The notes below the pieces were generated by a model. The model was not told the origin of the DNA. It was given only the letters and a program-made list of their open reading frames with translations, and ran no database searches. From Brachybacterium muris (GTDB lineage: Bacteria; Actinomycetota; Actinomycetes; Actinomycetales; Dermabacteraceae), in NCBI RefSeq assembly GCF_016907455.1, contig NZ_JAFBCB010000001.1, forward strand, positions 62,001 through 126,000: a stretch of 64,000 bases of DNA, in the 5' to 3' direction. Below, piece after piece: positions 36,973-46,574 of the stretch. Each line of letters begins with the position of its first letter. Within the stretch, counting starts at the first letter, position 1. The position numbers and the translations under genes are program-made.

Positions 36973-38358
36973 TCACGCCCCGAGCCGCATCCAGGCGTCG
37001 CCCCGCACTCGTAGCCCCAGCGTGATGGCACGGGCGATCATGAACACCAGCGTGCAGGAGATCCACACCCCGGCCAGGGCCCAGATGTCCGGGAGGTCCG
37101 AGAACGCCACCCACGCGGCGCCCGGCATGGTGGCGAGCATCGTGATCACGCCCACCTTGGCCAGGTAGGGGGCATCACCCGCGCCCATCAGCACCCCGTC
37201 CAGCACGAACACGTACCCGGCGATCGGCTGAGCGATGATCAGCACCCACAGGGCAGCGCGCAGGTTCTCCTGCACCGCCGCATCCGGGGTGAACACGGCC
37301 GGGGCCAGGTAGGAGACGGCCAACAGCAGCGCTGCCGTGACCAGGCCCCCGCCCACGCCCCAGCTCACCAGGCGCGAGGTCACCGCCCGCACCGTGCGGG
37401 TGTCCGAGGCGCCCAAGTACTTGCCCACCAGTGCCTGACCGGCGATCGCCAGGGCGTCCAGAGCCAGTGCGAACAGGTTGAACAGGGTCAGCGCCAACTG
37501 GTGGGCCGCCAGCTGCACGGCCCCCAGGTCGGTGGCCACGAACGTGGAGACCAGAAGCACCACCCGCAGCGTCAGGGTGCGCACGAACATCGGCACCGAG
37601 TCGCGGCCGGCGGAGGCCACCTGCTTCAGCTGAGGTCGCAGGCTCACGCCGTTGCGCCGCGCACAGCGGGCCACCACGGTGAGCAGCGCGATCGCCATGC
37701 CCCATTCGGCGATGATGGTGCCGATCGCCGAGCCCGCGATCCCCAGGTCCAGCCCGAAGATCAGGAACCAGTTCAGCGGCACGTTCACTGCCGCACCGAT
37801 ACCGGCCACCACCAGCGGGATCATCGCCTTCTGCAGTCCGCGCACCAGCCCTGTGGCGGCCTGGACGGCCAGCATGGCGGGCAGGCCGAAGGTGCTGATG
37901 TGCAGGTAGGTGCGGGCCTCGGCGAGCACCTCGGCCGAGGGACCGAACAGGTCCAGCAGCGGGTCTCCGGCCCCCAGCAGCAGCAGGCAGCTGAGGGTTC
38001 CGATGCCGAGCGCCAGCCAGCAGGCGTCGACCCCGCGGGCGATCGCCTCGGCACGCCGGCCCGCACCGAAGGCCCGCGAGACGGCGGCGGTGGTGGAGTA
38101 GGCCAGGAACACCGACAGTGCCACCACCGTGGTCAGCACTACGGAGGCCAGGCCCAGGCCCGCGAGGGACACCGTGCCCACGCGGGCAACGAAAGCTGAG
38201 TCCACCAGTACGAACAGCGGCTGTGCGATCAGCGCTCCGAGGCTGGGGATCGCCAGGCGCAGGATGTCGCGGTCCACCCGGGCGCGGGCCTCGCGGGGGG
38301 TCTGCGGTGTCTGCCTCTCGTCCCCGGGTTCGGGGGTGGGGGAGGAGGGGCCAGGCAT
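36973..38358 (-). CDS. MATE-family efflux transporter (DinF-like)
   Basis: 461 residues with 12 membrane segments, from ATG 38358 (MPGPSSPTPEP). RLAIPSLGALIAQPLFVLVDSAFVARVG is the typical first-helix region of DinF-like MATE proteins; GLVRGLQKAMIPLVVAGIGAAVN and GQALVGKYLGA are further landmarks. Exports cationic compounds or reactive by-products using Na+ or H+. The frame is open further upstream (to 38436), but that part is Pro/Arg-rich and not family-like; no clear RBS at either start. Confidence 0.88.
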   Translation of the reverse strand: MPGPSSPTPEPGDERQTPQTPREARARVDRDILRLAIPSLGALIAQPLFVLVDSAFVARVGTVSLAGLGLASVVLTTVVALSVFLAYSTTAAVSRAFGAGRRAEAIARGVDACWLALGIGTLSCLLLLGAGDPLLDLFGPSAEVLAEARTYLHISTFGLPAMLAVQAATGLVRGLQKAMIPLVVAGIGAAVNVPLNWFLIFGLDLGIAGSAIGTIIAEWGMAIALLTVVARCARRNGVSLRPQLKQVASAGRDSVPMFVRTLTLRVVLLVSTFVATDLGAVQLAAHQLALTLFNLFALALDALAIAGQALVGKYLGASDTRTVRAVTSRLVSWGVGGGLVTAALLLAVSYLAPAVFTPDAAVQENLRAALWVLIIAQPIAGYVFVLDGVLMGAGDAPYLAKVGVITMLATMPGAAWVAFSDLPDIWALAGVWISCTLVFMIARAITLGLRVRGDAWMRLGA

Positions 38359-38675
38359 GGATGCGAGTTTCTCACGGGGGCAGGGCGGAGGTCCTGTTCG
38401 TGCGGCCAGTGCCATAGCGGAGGGTGGTTGGCACACCGGAGCGGAACGTTACGGGACCGATACCGCAGAATTCCCTGTCGGCGCGACAGCGCACACGTAC
38501 GTTTAGAGCAGTACGACCGGAAGGACCATTCGGGGGACGATGCCGGCAGAGTGCGAGGGTTCGGTGGCAGACCTGGCGACGAGTGCTGTGGCCGGGCCCG
38601 CAACGGGTGTGCCATGCGCGGCGCCAGGACCCAGGTAGGTGCGCTCCCCCGCACCACGGAAGCGAGGAGTTCCAG

Positions 38676-40061
38676 ATGACGAGTCCCACTGGCCCGCAGC
38701 GCGACAGCAACCAGACCCCCGAGGCACCACTGCCCGCACCGCGGGAAGGGCAGGCGGAACCCGGCGGACGAGATGTCGACGGGGCGAGCCGCACAGGGCT
38801 GCTGGTCATGCTCGCCGGGATCGGAGTGCTGGCACTGGTCCTCGCTGCTGCCGGGTTCTTCCTGCTTCGCCCGGGCCAGGACGGTGATGAGGGCGGCCCG
38901 GCCGCGCAGCGGCCGGAGGGCGCCACCGCATCGGCCTCCGACGACGGCGGACCCACTGCCCCGGGCCAGGAGGGCACCGGCTCGAGTCCGGAGGCCTCGG
39001 CCACCGAGCAGACCCAGCCGCCACCACCGGCTCCGTCGCTCGACGAGCTCCGCAACGCGGCACTGCTGATACCACCGGGGTGCGCCGACTACATGTACTT
39101 CGACGGCGAGTACGGCGGAGCCGATCACGGGACCACCCCGGTGCAGTTCACCGACGGCGAGGCCCCGGGCAACGCCCCCTCCAGCTCGTACCTGCTGGGG
39201 GACGAGACCGCGGTGCTGGAGGCGGACGGAAGGGCTCTCACGATCGTGGCGGTCCACTGCTTCGGAGGGGGCTCCTACACCTACCCCGCGCTCGCGGCCT
39301 ACGACGGTGACCTCGAGCTGGCAGGCTGGATGGACACCCTGGACGAGAACTACCCCCAGCCCGGCACCTCACCGAAGCCCTACCTGGAGGACCTCGCGGT
39401 CACCGGCAGCACGCTCACGTACACGCATGGCGGCATCGAACTGTTCGGCGACCAGGCATGCAGCGCCTGCGAGAAGTCCGGAACAGCAACCATGAGCTGG
39501 CAGTGGACCGGTGAAGGATTCATCTCCACCGATGTAGTGGTGCACACCCCGACCGGGGACGTGCGGCAGCCGTCGGTCGAGGACGCCCAGGCAGTGGCCG
39601 ATCTGCTGATCGCCGGTGATGACGCCGCCGCCGACTACTTCATCGAGGGCACGGTCAACCCGCCGCTGGTGGACGGGCAGACGGACTTCTCCACCCTCGG
39701 TGAGGACGGAACCCTCGATTTCGGCCGGGCCGACGTCGTGCCTCCCGGGACTCGCGTGGATTCCTGCGAGGTGATCGGTGGAGGGACCCTCAGCGAGGAC
39801 TTCGGCTATGGCTCCTTCTACGGGCCCTACTTCATGCGGGATGGCTCGGAGATCACCTCTTCGTCGATGGCGCGGGGCACCGGGGACGCTGCCTACGAGA
39901 CCCATCCCGGCGACGTGGTGTGCCTGCTGCAGAACGACCAGGACCCACCCCTGGGCGAGTTCTACGATCAGTCGGGGTTCCACCTGATCCTGCAGGGCAC
40001 TGACGACGGGTCGGTCGTTGTCCGCGTGATCGGTCTCGGCCTGTACGGCGCAGAGATCTGA
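38676..40061 (+). CDS. Membrane-anchored extracytoplasmic protein, unknown function
   Basis: 461 residues. ATG at 38676 has CGAGGAG six bases upstream. Residues 1-40 are hydrophilic, then one membrane helix (GLLVMLAGIGVLALVLAAAGFFLL), a Pro/Ser/Glu-rich linker of about 60 residues and an outside domain with conserved-looking cysteines (GCADYMY, HCFGGG, CSACEKSG, DSCEVIGG, VVCLLQND). CSAC is a CxxC pair, so disulfide chemistry is possible. No family recognised. Similar architecture to the protein at 19095, though without sequence similarity I can see. Confidence 0.7.
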   Translation: MTSPTGPQRDSNQTPEAPLPAPREGQAEPGGRDVDGASRTGLLVMLAGIGVLALVLAAAGFFLLRPGQDGDEGGPAAQRPEGATASASDDGGPTAPGQEGTGSSPEASATEQTQPPPPAPSLDELRNAALLIPPGCADYMYFDGEYGGADHGTTPVQFTDGEAPGNAPSSSYLLGDETAVLEADGRALTIVAVHCFGGGSYTYPALAAYDGDLELAGWMDTLDENYPQPGTSPKPYLEDLAVTGSTLTYTHGGIELFGDQACSACEKSGTATMSWQWTGEGFISTDVVVHTPTGDVRQPSVEDAQAVADLLIAGDDAAADYFIEGTVNPPLVDGQTDFSTLGEDGTLDFGRADVVPPGTRVDSCEVIGGGTLSEDFGYGSFYGPYFMRDGSEITSSSMARGTGDAAYETHPGDVVCLLQNDQDPPLGEFYDQSGFHLILQGTDDGSVVVRVIGLGLYGAEI

Positions 40062-40272
40062 CCCGCCAGGTCTGCCCGGCCGGTACGGGGTGACCAATCA
40101 CCTACCTTCGTCGGATCCGCCTCGGAGGTTGCCGTGCAATAGTGCGCGTGGGACAGTGCGCCCCGGTCCGCGACGGGCTCGGCGGCGCATCTTCTGATCC
40201 GGTGCCTGCTCCGCGAGCCCGCTTCGTGATCGGCGCGTCCCCGCATCCCGTCTGCGCGTCCCAGGAGCACCC

Positions 40273-43200
40273 ATGCACCGCCTCGCCACCCTCAGCCTCA
40301 ACAACCGGGCGTTCATCGCTCTGGTGTGCGTGGTCGTCGCCATCGTCGGCGCCATGAGCATGACGATGCTGCGCCAGGAGCTGATCCCGTCGGTGTCCCT
40401 GCCGCAGATCCAGGTGGTCACCACCTCCCCGGGCGCCTCCAGCGAGCAGGTCAAGGACCGCATCAGCGACCCCATCGAGAACGGCGTGCGCGGCCTGGAG
40501 AACGTGGAGGGCACCAGCTCCACCTCGCAGTCCAGCCTTTCCATGGTCACCGTGGAGCTCACCTACGGCACCGACATGGCCCGCTCTTCCAACCAGGTCG
40601 AGGCCGCGATCTCCCGCATCGAGGACCAGCTGCCCGAGGGAGCAGAACCGCAGGTCATCGCCGGTGGCACCGGGGACATCCCCGCCGCGGTGCTCTCCAT
40701 CTCCTCGGACCTGGACCCCTCCACCCTCGCCGACCGCCTGAACTCCTCCGTGGTCCCCGAGCTGGAGCGCATCGAGGGGGTCTCCGGCGTGATCGTCGTC
40801 GGCGCCCCGCCGCAGATCGTGAAGATCACCCCTGACGAGCAGGCCCTCGCCGAGCGCGGCCTGTCCACCGGCTCGATCACCGAGGCGCTGGACGCCAACG
40901 GCCTGTCCATCCCCGGCGGCACCGTCGTGGACGGCGACCAGTCCCTCGACGTCACCATCGGCGTGCCCCTGGAGTCCCTCGAGGCCCTCGAGACCATGGT
41001 GCTGATGCCCCCCGAGGGCGCCGATGTGGACCCGACGCAGGCGCCCACCACCCTCGCCGATGTCGCCACCGTGGAGCAGACCCAGCAGGAGGCCACCAGC
41101 ATCTCCCGCACCAACGGCCGCGAGTCGCTGGTGATGGTCATCAACACCACCGTCGACGGCAACGTCGTGGACGTCTCCGAGAACGTCACCGCCGAGCTGG
41201 ACTCGCTGCTGCCCTCGGTGGGCGGCGCCGCCGAGAGCCAGGTCGTCTTCGACCAGGCCCCCTTCATCCAGGAGTCGATCCTGGCGCTCGCCGAGGAAGG
41301 CTTGCTGGGCCTGCTGTTCGCGATCGCCGTGATCCTGGTGTTCCTGCGGGCCGTCCGACCCACCGTGGTCACCGCCATCTCCATCCCCATGTCGCTGCTG
41401 ATGGCTTTCGTGGGCATGCTGCTGAGCGACTACACGCTGAACATGCTCACCCTCGCGGCGCTGACCATCTCCATCGGCCGCGTGGTGGACGACTCCATCG
41501 TGGTGATCGAGAACATCACCCGCCACCTCACCTACGGCAAGACCAGGCGGCGGGCGATCATCGACGGCGTGCGGGAGGTGGCCGGCGCCATCACCGCCTC
41601 CACCCTCGCCACGGTGGTCGTGTTCCTGCCGGTCGCGGTGGTCTCCGGCTGGGCCGGGGAGCTGCTGCGCCCCTTCTCCCTCACCGTCGCGATCGCCATG
41701 CTGTCCTCGCTGGTGGTGGCGCTGACGATCGTCCCGGTGCTGGCCTACTGGTTCCTGCGGCCCCCGAAGGCCGCCCAGGACCTGGACCCCGACGACGAGC
41801 ACGCCGTGGCCGAGGTGCGCGACGCCGCTGAGGCCAAGGAGGAGCGCGGCTGGCTGCACCGGATGTACAGCCCCACCCTCGCCTGGTCGCTGCGCCACCG
41901 CTTCCTGGCCCTGCTCGCCGCCGTGGCCATCCTGGGCGGCACCGTGGCGCTGTACCCGCTGCTGAAGATCAACATCCTCGGCGACACCGGGCAGAACATC
42001 GCCTCGTACACCCAGACCCTCCCCGCCGGCACCACCCTGGAGGAGTCCAGCGCCAAGGCCATGGACGCCGAGGAGGCCCTGGGCGCGCTGGACGGCGTGG
42101 ACGTCGTCCAGACCACCATCGGCGGCTCCCAGTTCGGCTTCGGCGGCGCCAGCAACGAGATCACCTACCAGGTCACCACCGACTCCGAGGCCGACCAGGA
42201 GGCCCTGCGCGAGCAGATGCTCACCACCTTGCAGGACATGCCGGAGGCCGGAGAGATCGAGGACTCCTTCGACGCCGGCGCCATCGGCTCCTCCACCGTG
42301 GACATCCTGGTCACCGGCCCCACCCCCGAGGACCGCGAACAGGCCGTGGACCTGATCATCGCCGAGCTGGACCCGCTGCCGGACAGCGTCGAAGAGGTAT
42401 CCACCGACCTCGAGGGCGAGCAGCCCACCGCGGTGATCACCGTGAACCGCCAGGCCGCAGCCCAGCGCGGGCTCACCGAAGAGGCCGTGGTGGGCCTGGT
42501 GGCCCAGCAGCTGTTCCCAGCCGCCATCGGTCAGGTCACCATCGGTGATGCGGAGCTGGACATCTTCGTGGAGCAGGGCGAGGGCATCGAGACCCTCCAG
42601 GAGCTGCAGGACATGCAGATCGCAGGGTTCCCGGTCACCGACGTCGCCACCATCGAGGAGACCCTGGAGCGGCCCATGATCCGCTCCCAGAACTCGCTGG
42701 AGACGGTTACCGTGTCCCTCACCCCCGCCGCGTCCGACGACGTGGGCGCCACCGCGGATGCGGCCCGTCAGGCGATCAGCGCGGTGGACCTGCCGGAGGG
42801 CGTGCAGGCCAGCACCGGCGGTGCTGCGGAGGACATCGAGACCATCTTCGGGCAGCTGGTGCTGGCTCTGGTGGTGGCGATCCTGCTCACCTACGTGCTG
42901 CTGGTGTGGATCTTCAAGTCCCTGATCCAGCCGCTGATCCTGCTGGTCTCCATCCCCTTCGCCGCGACCGGTTCGCTGGGCCTGCTGGTGCTCACCGGGG
43001 TGCCGCTGGGCCTGCCCTCCATGATCGGCATGCTGATGCTGGTGGGCATCGTGGTCACCAACGCGATCGTGCTGATCGACCTGGTCAACCAGTACCGCCG
43101 TGACGGGATGACCCTGGACGAGGGCCTGATGACCGGTGCCCAGAAGCGTCTGCGCCCGATCCTGATGACCTCGGCCGCGACGATCTTCGCGTTGATCCCG

Positions 43201-43743
43201 ATGGCGCTGGGCATCACCGGCAGCGCCGGGTTCATCGCGCAGCCGCTGGCGGTGGTGGTGATCGGTGGCCTGGTCTCCTCCACGCTGCTCACCCTGATCA
43301 TCGTGCCGGTGCTGTACCGCATCGCCGAGGGCCCGGGGGAGAAGCGCCGTATCCGCGACGAGGCGCGTGACGAGGAGCGCCGCATCGAGCGTGAGCGCCG
43401 CGCCGACGAGCGGGCCGGGCGTGATGGGGCTCGCGAGAGCGGGGGCGACGGCTATGCGGCCGGCACCCGGTCCACCGCGCCGTCCACCTCGACCGCTCCT
43501 GCGTCGTCGGCTGCGTCATCGGCTGTGCCCTCAGATGCCGTCGCACCTGCTGACGCTCACGTGGACCGAGACCTCGGCACCGCCCCCTCCCGGTCGGTCA
43601 CCCCGGTCACCCCCGGTACCTCCCCCTCCCGGTCGGTCACCCCCGGCACCGTGGAGCGCGGCCACACGGCCACGCGGCGGCGCTCCCTGAAGGAGCGCGG
43701 CGGCATCGTGGGCATCGTGAAGCGGCGCCTCGGCCGGAACTGA
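40273..43743 (+). CDS. RND-family efflux pump permease (AcrB-like, Gram-positive type)
   Basis: 1156 residues; ATG has AGGAG six bases upstream. Two sets of membrane helices and two large outside loops as in the HAE family: FIALVCVVVAIVGAMSMTML (first helix), the motif GRVVDDSIVVIENITRHLTYGK with the proton-relay aspartates in helix 4, and the second half GLPSMIGMLMLVGIVVTNAIVLID. The last 110 residues are charged then Ser/Thr/Pro-rich and cytoplasmic. No membrane-fusion protein gene adjoins, as expected for a bacterium without an outer membrane. A kinase-regulator pair begins 250 bp downstream. Confidence 0.92.
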   Translation: MHRLATLSLNNRAFIALVCVVVAIVGAMSMTMLRQELIPSVSLPQIQVVTTSPGASSEQVKDRISDPIENGVRGLENVEGTSSTSQSSLSMVTVELTYGTDMARSSNQVEAAISRIEDQLPEGAEPQVIAGGTGDIPAAVLSISSDLDPSTLADRLNSSVVPELERIEGVSGVIVVGAPPQIVKITPDEQALAERGLSTGSITEALDANGLSIPGGTVVDGDQSLDVTIGVPLESLEALETMVLMPPEGADVDPTQAPTTLADVATVEQTQQEATSISRTNGRESLVMVINTTVDGNVVDVSENVTAELDSLLPSVGGAAESQVVFDQAPFIQESILALAEEGLLGLLFAIAVILVFLRAVRPTVVTAISIPMSLLMAFVGMLLSDYTLNMLTLAALTISIGRVVDDSIVVIENITRHLTYGKTRRRAIIDGVREVAGAITASTLATVVVFLPVAVVSGWAGELLRPFSLTVAIAMLSSLVVALTIVPVLAYWFLRPPKAAQDLDPDDEHAVAEVRDAAEAKEERGWLHRMYSPTLAWSLRHRFLALLAAVAILGGTVALYPLLKINILGDTGQNIASYTQTLPAGTTLEESSAKAMDAEEALGALDGVDVVQTTIGGSQFGFGGASNEITYQVTTDSEADQEALREQMLTTLQDMPEAGEIEDSFDAGAIGSSTVDILVTGPTPEDREQAVDLIIAELDPLPDSVEEVSTDLEGEQPTAVITVNRQAAAQRGLTEEAVVGLVAQQLFPAAIGQVTIGDAELDIFVEQGEGIETLQELQDMQIAGFPVTDVATIEETLERPMIRSQNSLETVTVSLTPAASDDVGATADAARQAISAVDLPEGVQASTGGAAEDIETIFGQLVLALVVAILLTYVLLVWIFKSLIQPLILLVSIPFAATGSLGLLVLTGVPLGLPSMIGMLMLVGIVVTNAIVLIDLVNQYRRDGMTLDEGLMTGAQKRLRPILMTSAATIFALIPMALGITGSAGFIAQPLAVVVIGGLVSSTLLTLIIVPVLYRIAEGPGEKRRIRDEARDEERRIERERRADERAGRDGARESGGDGYAAGTRSTAPSTSTAPASSAASSAVPSDAVAPADAHVDRDLGTAPSRSVTPVTPGTSPSRSVTPGTVERGHTATRRRSLKERGGIVGIVKRRLGRN

Positions 43744-43797
43744 GTGGACGCTGGTGGCTGTTCTCGGGCCTGAAAACAGCCACCAGCGTCCACTCAC
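43740..43797. repeat. REP-like palindrome, copy E (most perfect)
   Basis: GAGTGGACGCTGGTGGCTGT at 43742 pairs without mismatch with ACAGCCACCAGCGTCCACTC ending at 43795, loop about 12 bases. The TGA stop of the RND gene is the first part of the palindrome, so it ends the coding sequence exactly. Confidence 0.9.
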
Positions 43798-43975
43798 GAG
43801 TTTCGCCACGGCCCGGAGACCGCTTGCACTGCCCGGACCCGGCCCGTCTCCCCGAGGCCCGGACCCCGCCCGTCCGGTCTGAGTTCACGCCCGCCGGGAG
43901 TGAGCCCGTGCCCGCCAGGAGTGAGCCCCGTCTGCCCGGCGCGGGTCTCACCTGCACCGGGGCCCGTCGGCCGCA

Positions 43976-43981
43976 TACGAT
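43976..43981 (+). promoter_or_regulatory. -10 box for leaderless histidine kinase mRNA
   Basis: TACGAT ends six bases before the ATG at 43988. Confidence 0.55.
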
Positions 43982-43987
43982 GCCCCC

Positions 43988-45697
43988 ATGCCCTCGACGC
44001 GTCCCCGCCGCGGCCTGCTGCGCACCGGCGCCGGCGGGTGGACGGTGCGCACGCGCGTGCTGTCGGCGCTGCTGGCGTTCATGGTGGGCGGGCTGGCGAT
44101 CACGGGGCTGCTCACCTACGTCGCGCAGTTCCGGGTGCTGGAGGAGCGCATCACCAGTGAGCTGCTGCAGGAGAAGCGCGAGCTCGAGGTGATCGCCCAG
44201 TCCGAGGACGAGGACGGCACGCTCGTCTACGAGACGGTCGACGACCTGCTGGCGACGGCGACCCTCTCGCTCGTTCCCTCGGACAACGAGTCCGTGCTGG
44301 CCCTCATCGACGGCACCCCCAAGTACAAGCCGAACGTGCAGGACTTCGAGCTGATGGACTCGCCGCAGGCGCTGGATCGGATCCGGGAGGCGCACCAGCC
44401 CGGCAGTTCCTCATGGCTGGACCTGGACATCAACGGCACCGCGGTGCGGGCACTGGTGGTGTCGGTGCAGGTGCCGGGCGATCCCAGCGAGGGCATCTTC
44501 GTTGTGGCCAGCGACATCGGGGTGCAGAAGCGGGCCCTGTGGCGTTCGGTCACCACTTACATCGCGCTGGCCACCCTCACCGTGATCACCGCCGGGTGGG
44601 CCGGCTACCTGGTGATCGGGAAGCTGCTGAAGCCCCTGGAGGCGCTGCGGGAGGCCACCGAGGAGATCACCGTCGAGGACCTCGAGCACCGCGTCCCCGT
44701 GCCCGAGGGGCGCGACGACATCGCCGCGCTGGCCACGAACTTCAACCGCATGCTGGAGCGCATCCAGTCCGGCTTCGCCGAGCAGCGCCGGTTCATGAGC
44801 GATGTGGGCCATGAGCTGCGCACCCCGCTCACCATCGTGCGCGGCACCCTGGAGATGACCGACCCGGACGACGCGGCCGATGTGCGCGAGTCCCACGAGA
44901 TCGCCCTGGACGAGCTGGACCGGATGGGCCGCGTGGTGGGGGACCTGTCCGAGCTGGCCGCCTCGGCCCGTCCCGATTACGTCAAGCCCCGCCCCACGGA
45001 CATGGCCGAGTTCGCCCGCTCCGCCTTCGCCCGCATCGAGAGGATCGCCGAGGGCGACTGGGTGCTGGAGCAGGTGGCCGACGTGGTCGCCGAGGCCGAC
45101 GAGCAGCGCCTCACCCAGGCCGTGGTGCAGCTGGCCGCCAATGCCGTGCGGTACAGCGAGGAGGGCACCCGGGTGGTGTTCTCGGTGGCGCGGGTGCTGG
45201 GGGCCCAGGGCTACGAGATGCATGTGAGCATGCGCGACCAGGGGGTCGGCATCGCCCCCGAGGATCAGCTGCGCATCTTCGAGCGCTTCGCCCGGGTGGA
45301 CCATTCCCGTGAGAACGGCTCGGGCCTCGGCCTGCCGATCGTGCTGGCGATCGCCGAGGGCCATGGCGGCACGGTGCGGCTGGCCTCGAAGCCCGGGTAC
45401 GGATCGACCTTTTCTATCGTCTTCCCCCAGTTCGTCGACGGCGGTGACGGCTTCGGCGACGACGGCAGCGACGGCGAGGGCGTCAGGAGCGAAGGCGCCG
45501 GGGGCGAGGACGTCGGGGGTGATGGAGTCAGGGGTGATGGCGACGCGAGCCACGGGGCCGGCGACGTCCGCTCCGGGGCCGATGACGCCCGTTCCGGCAC
45601 CGGCCGGCGTCAGGACGAAGCTCCCGATTCCCCACGAACCATCCCCGACACTGCCGACCACGAATCCCCCCGCCCCGAACGGAGCAGCACAGCATGA
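43988..45697 (+). CDS. Sensor histidine kinase
   Basis: 569 residues. Two membrane helices (about residues 22-45 and 184-205) flank an outside sensor domain of about 140 residues; HAMP follows (PLEALREATEEITVEDLEHRV), then the H-box DVGHELRTPLT, N-box QLAANAVRYSEEG, G1 DQGVGI and G2 GSGLGLPIV. The last 85 residues after SIVFPQFVDGG form an acidic Gly/Asp/Ser-rich tail, unusual for the family. The stop overlaps the regulator start (ATGA), with kinase first, the less common order. Start supported by a TACGAT -10 box at six bases. Confidence 0.93.
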   Translation: MPSTRPRRGLLRTGAGGWTVRTRVLSALLAFMVGGLAITGLLTYVAQFRVLEERITSELLQEKRELEVIAQSEDEDGTLVYETVDDLLATATLSLVPSDNESVLALIDGTPKYKPNVQDFELMDSPQALDRIREAHQPGSSSWLDLDINGTAVRALVVSVQVPGDPSEGIFVVASDIGVQKRALWRSVTTYIALATLTVITAGWAGYLVIGKLLKPLEALREATEEITVEDLEHRVPVPEGRDDIAALATNFNRMLERIQSGFAEQRRFMSDVGHELRTPLTIVRGTLEMTDPDDAADVRESHEIALDELDRMGRVVGDLSELAASARPDYVKPRPTDMAEFARSAFARIERIAEGDWVLEQVADVVAEADEQRLTQAVVQLAANAVRYSEEGTRVVFSVARVLGAQGYEMHVSMRDQGVGIAPEDQLRIFERFARVDHSRENGSGLGLPIVLAIAEGHGGTVRLASKPGYGSTFSIVFPQFVDGGDGFGDDGSDGEGVRSEGAGGEDVGGDGVRGDGDASHGAGDVRSGADDARSGTGRRQDEAPDSPRTIPDTADHESPRPERSSTA

Positions 45698-46389
45698 GGA
45701 TCCTGATCGCGGAGGACGAGCCCCGCATCGCCCGCTTCGTGGAGAAGGGGCTGAAGGCCAACGGGTACGCCTGCACCGTGGTGGAGGACGGCATCAGTGC
45801 CCTGGACCTGGGCTCCAGCGGCGACTTCGACCTGATGATCCTGGACGTGGGCCTGCCCCGCATGGACGGGTTCCAGGTGCTCAAGGCGCTGCGCGGCATG
45901 GACGTGGACATCCCGATCCTGATGGTCACCGCCCGCTCGGGCGTGGAGGACACCGTGCAGGGTCTGGAGGACGGCGCCAACGACTACATCGCCAAGCCCT
46001 TCCGCTTCGAGGAACTGCTGGCCCGGGTGAAGCTGCGGGCCCGCGAGGCCACGGCCGGGGCCGGTTCCGCCGGCAGCGACGTGCTGACCCTGGGGGACCT
46101 GCAGCTGGACCTGCGCACCCGCCTGGCCACCTTCCAGGACGCCGAGCAGCAGCGGGAGCGCAGCGTGGAGCTGTCCTCGCGGGAGTTCACGATGGCACGG
46201 GTGTTCCCGGAGAATCCCGGCCAGGTGCTCACCCGCGACCTGCTGCTGTCCAAGGTGTGGGGATACGACTACGAGGGCGCCTCCAACGTGGTGGACGTGT
46301 ACGTGGGGTACCTTCGCGGCAAGCTGGGGGCGGCGCGCTTCGTCACCGTGCGCGGTGCGGGGTACAAGATCGTCGACCCGGCGGCCTGA
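45694..46389 (+). CDS. OmpR-family response regulator
   Basis: 231 residues. Receiver domain with acidic pocket EDE, phospho-acceptor Asp in LMILDVGLP and Lys in AKPF; winged-helix DNA-binding domain with VELSSREFTMARVF, LLLSKVWGYDYEG and VRGAGYKI. Translationally coupled to the kinase. The inverted repeat ATGAGAG-GT-CTCTCAT about 125 bp downstream, in front of the poly-Asp protein gene, is a likely target site. Confidence 0.94.
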   Translation: MRILIAEDEPRIARFVEKGLKANGYACTVVEDGISALDLGSSGDFDLMILDVGLPRMDGFQVLKALRGMDVDIPILMVTARSGVEDTVQGLEDGANDYIAKPFRFEELLARVKLRAREATAGAGSAGSDVLTLGDLQLDLRTRLATFQDAEQQRERSVELSSREFTMARVFPENPGQVLTRDLLLSKVWGYDYEGASNVVDVYVGYLRGKLGAARFVTVRGAGYKIVDPAA

Positions 46390-46513
46390 TCGCCACGGGC
46401 TCCGTTCCGACCCCGCCGGGTGCACCTTTGGTTCCCGACCCCGCTGGGTGTTCCCCTGCTCCGCGACCCCGCCGGGCGTTCCCTCGGTCCGCGACATCGC
46501 CGACGACGGCTTT

Positions 46514-46550
46514 ATGAGAGGTCTCTCATGAAGTGCTCACGGGCATCTCA
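46514..46550. promoter_or_regulatory. Probable response-regulator operator before the poly-Asp protein gene
   Basis: ATGAGAG-GT-CTCTCAT (46514-46529) is a perfect inverted repeat; a further TCTCATC half-site lies at 46545, giving direct TCTCAT repeats spaced about two helical turns apart, the layout expected for an OmpR-type dimer. Located 45-60 bp before the ATG at 46575. Confidence 0.6.
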
Positions 46551-46574
46551 TCGCCGCCGGTCACGATCGTGGCC

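Noticed and set aside
46390..46500. Three repeats of CGACCCCGCCGGG before the poly-Asp gene as operators
   Set aside because: Imperfect direct repeats of GC-rich sequence far from the start; the ATGAGAG inverted repeat is the better candidate.
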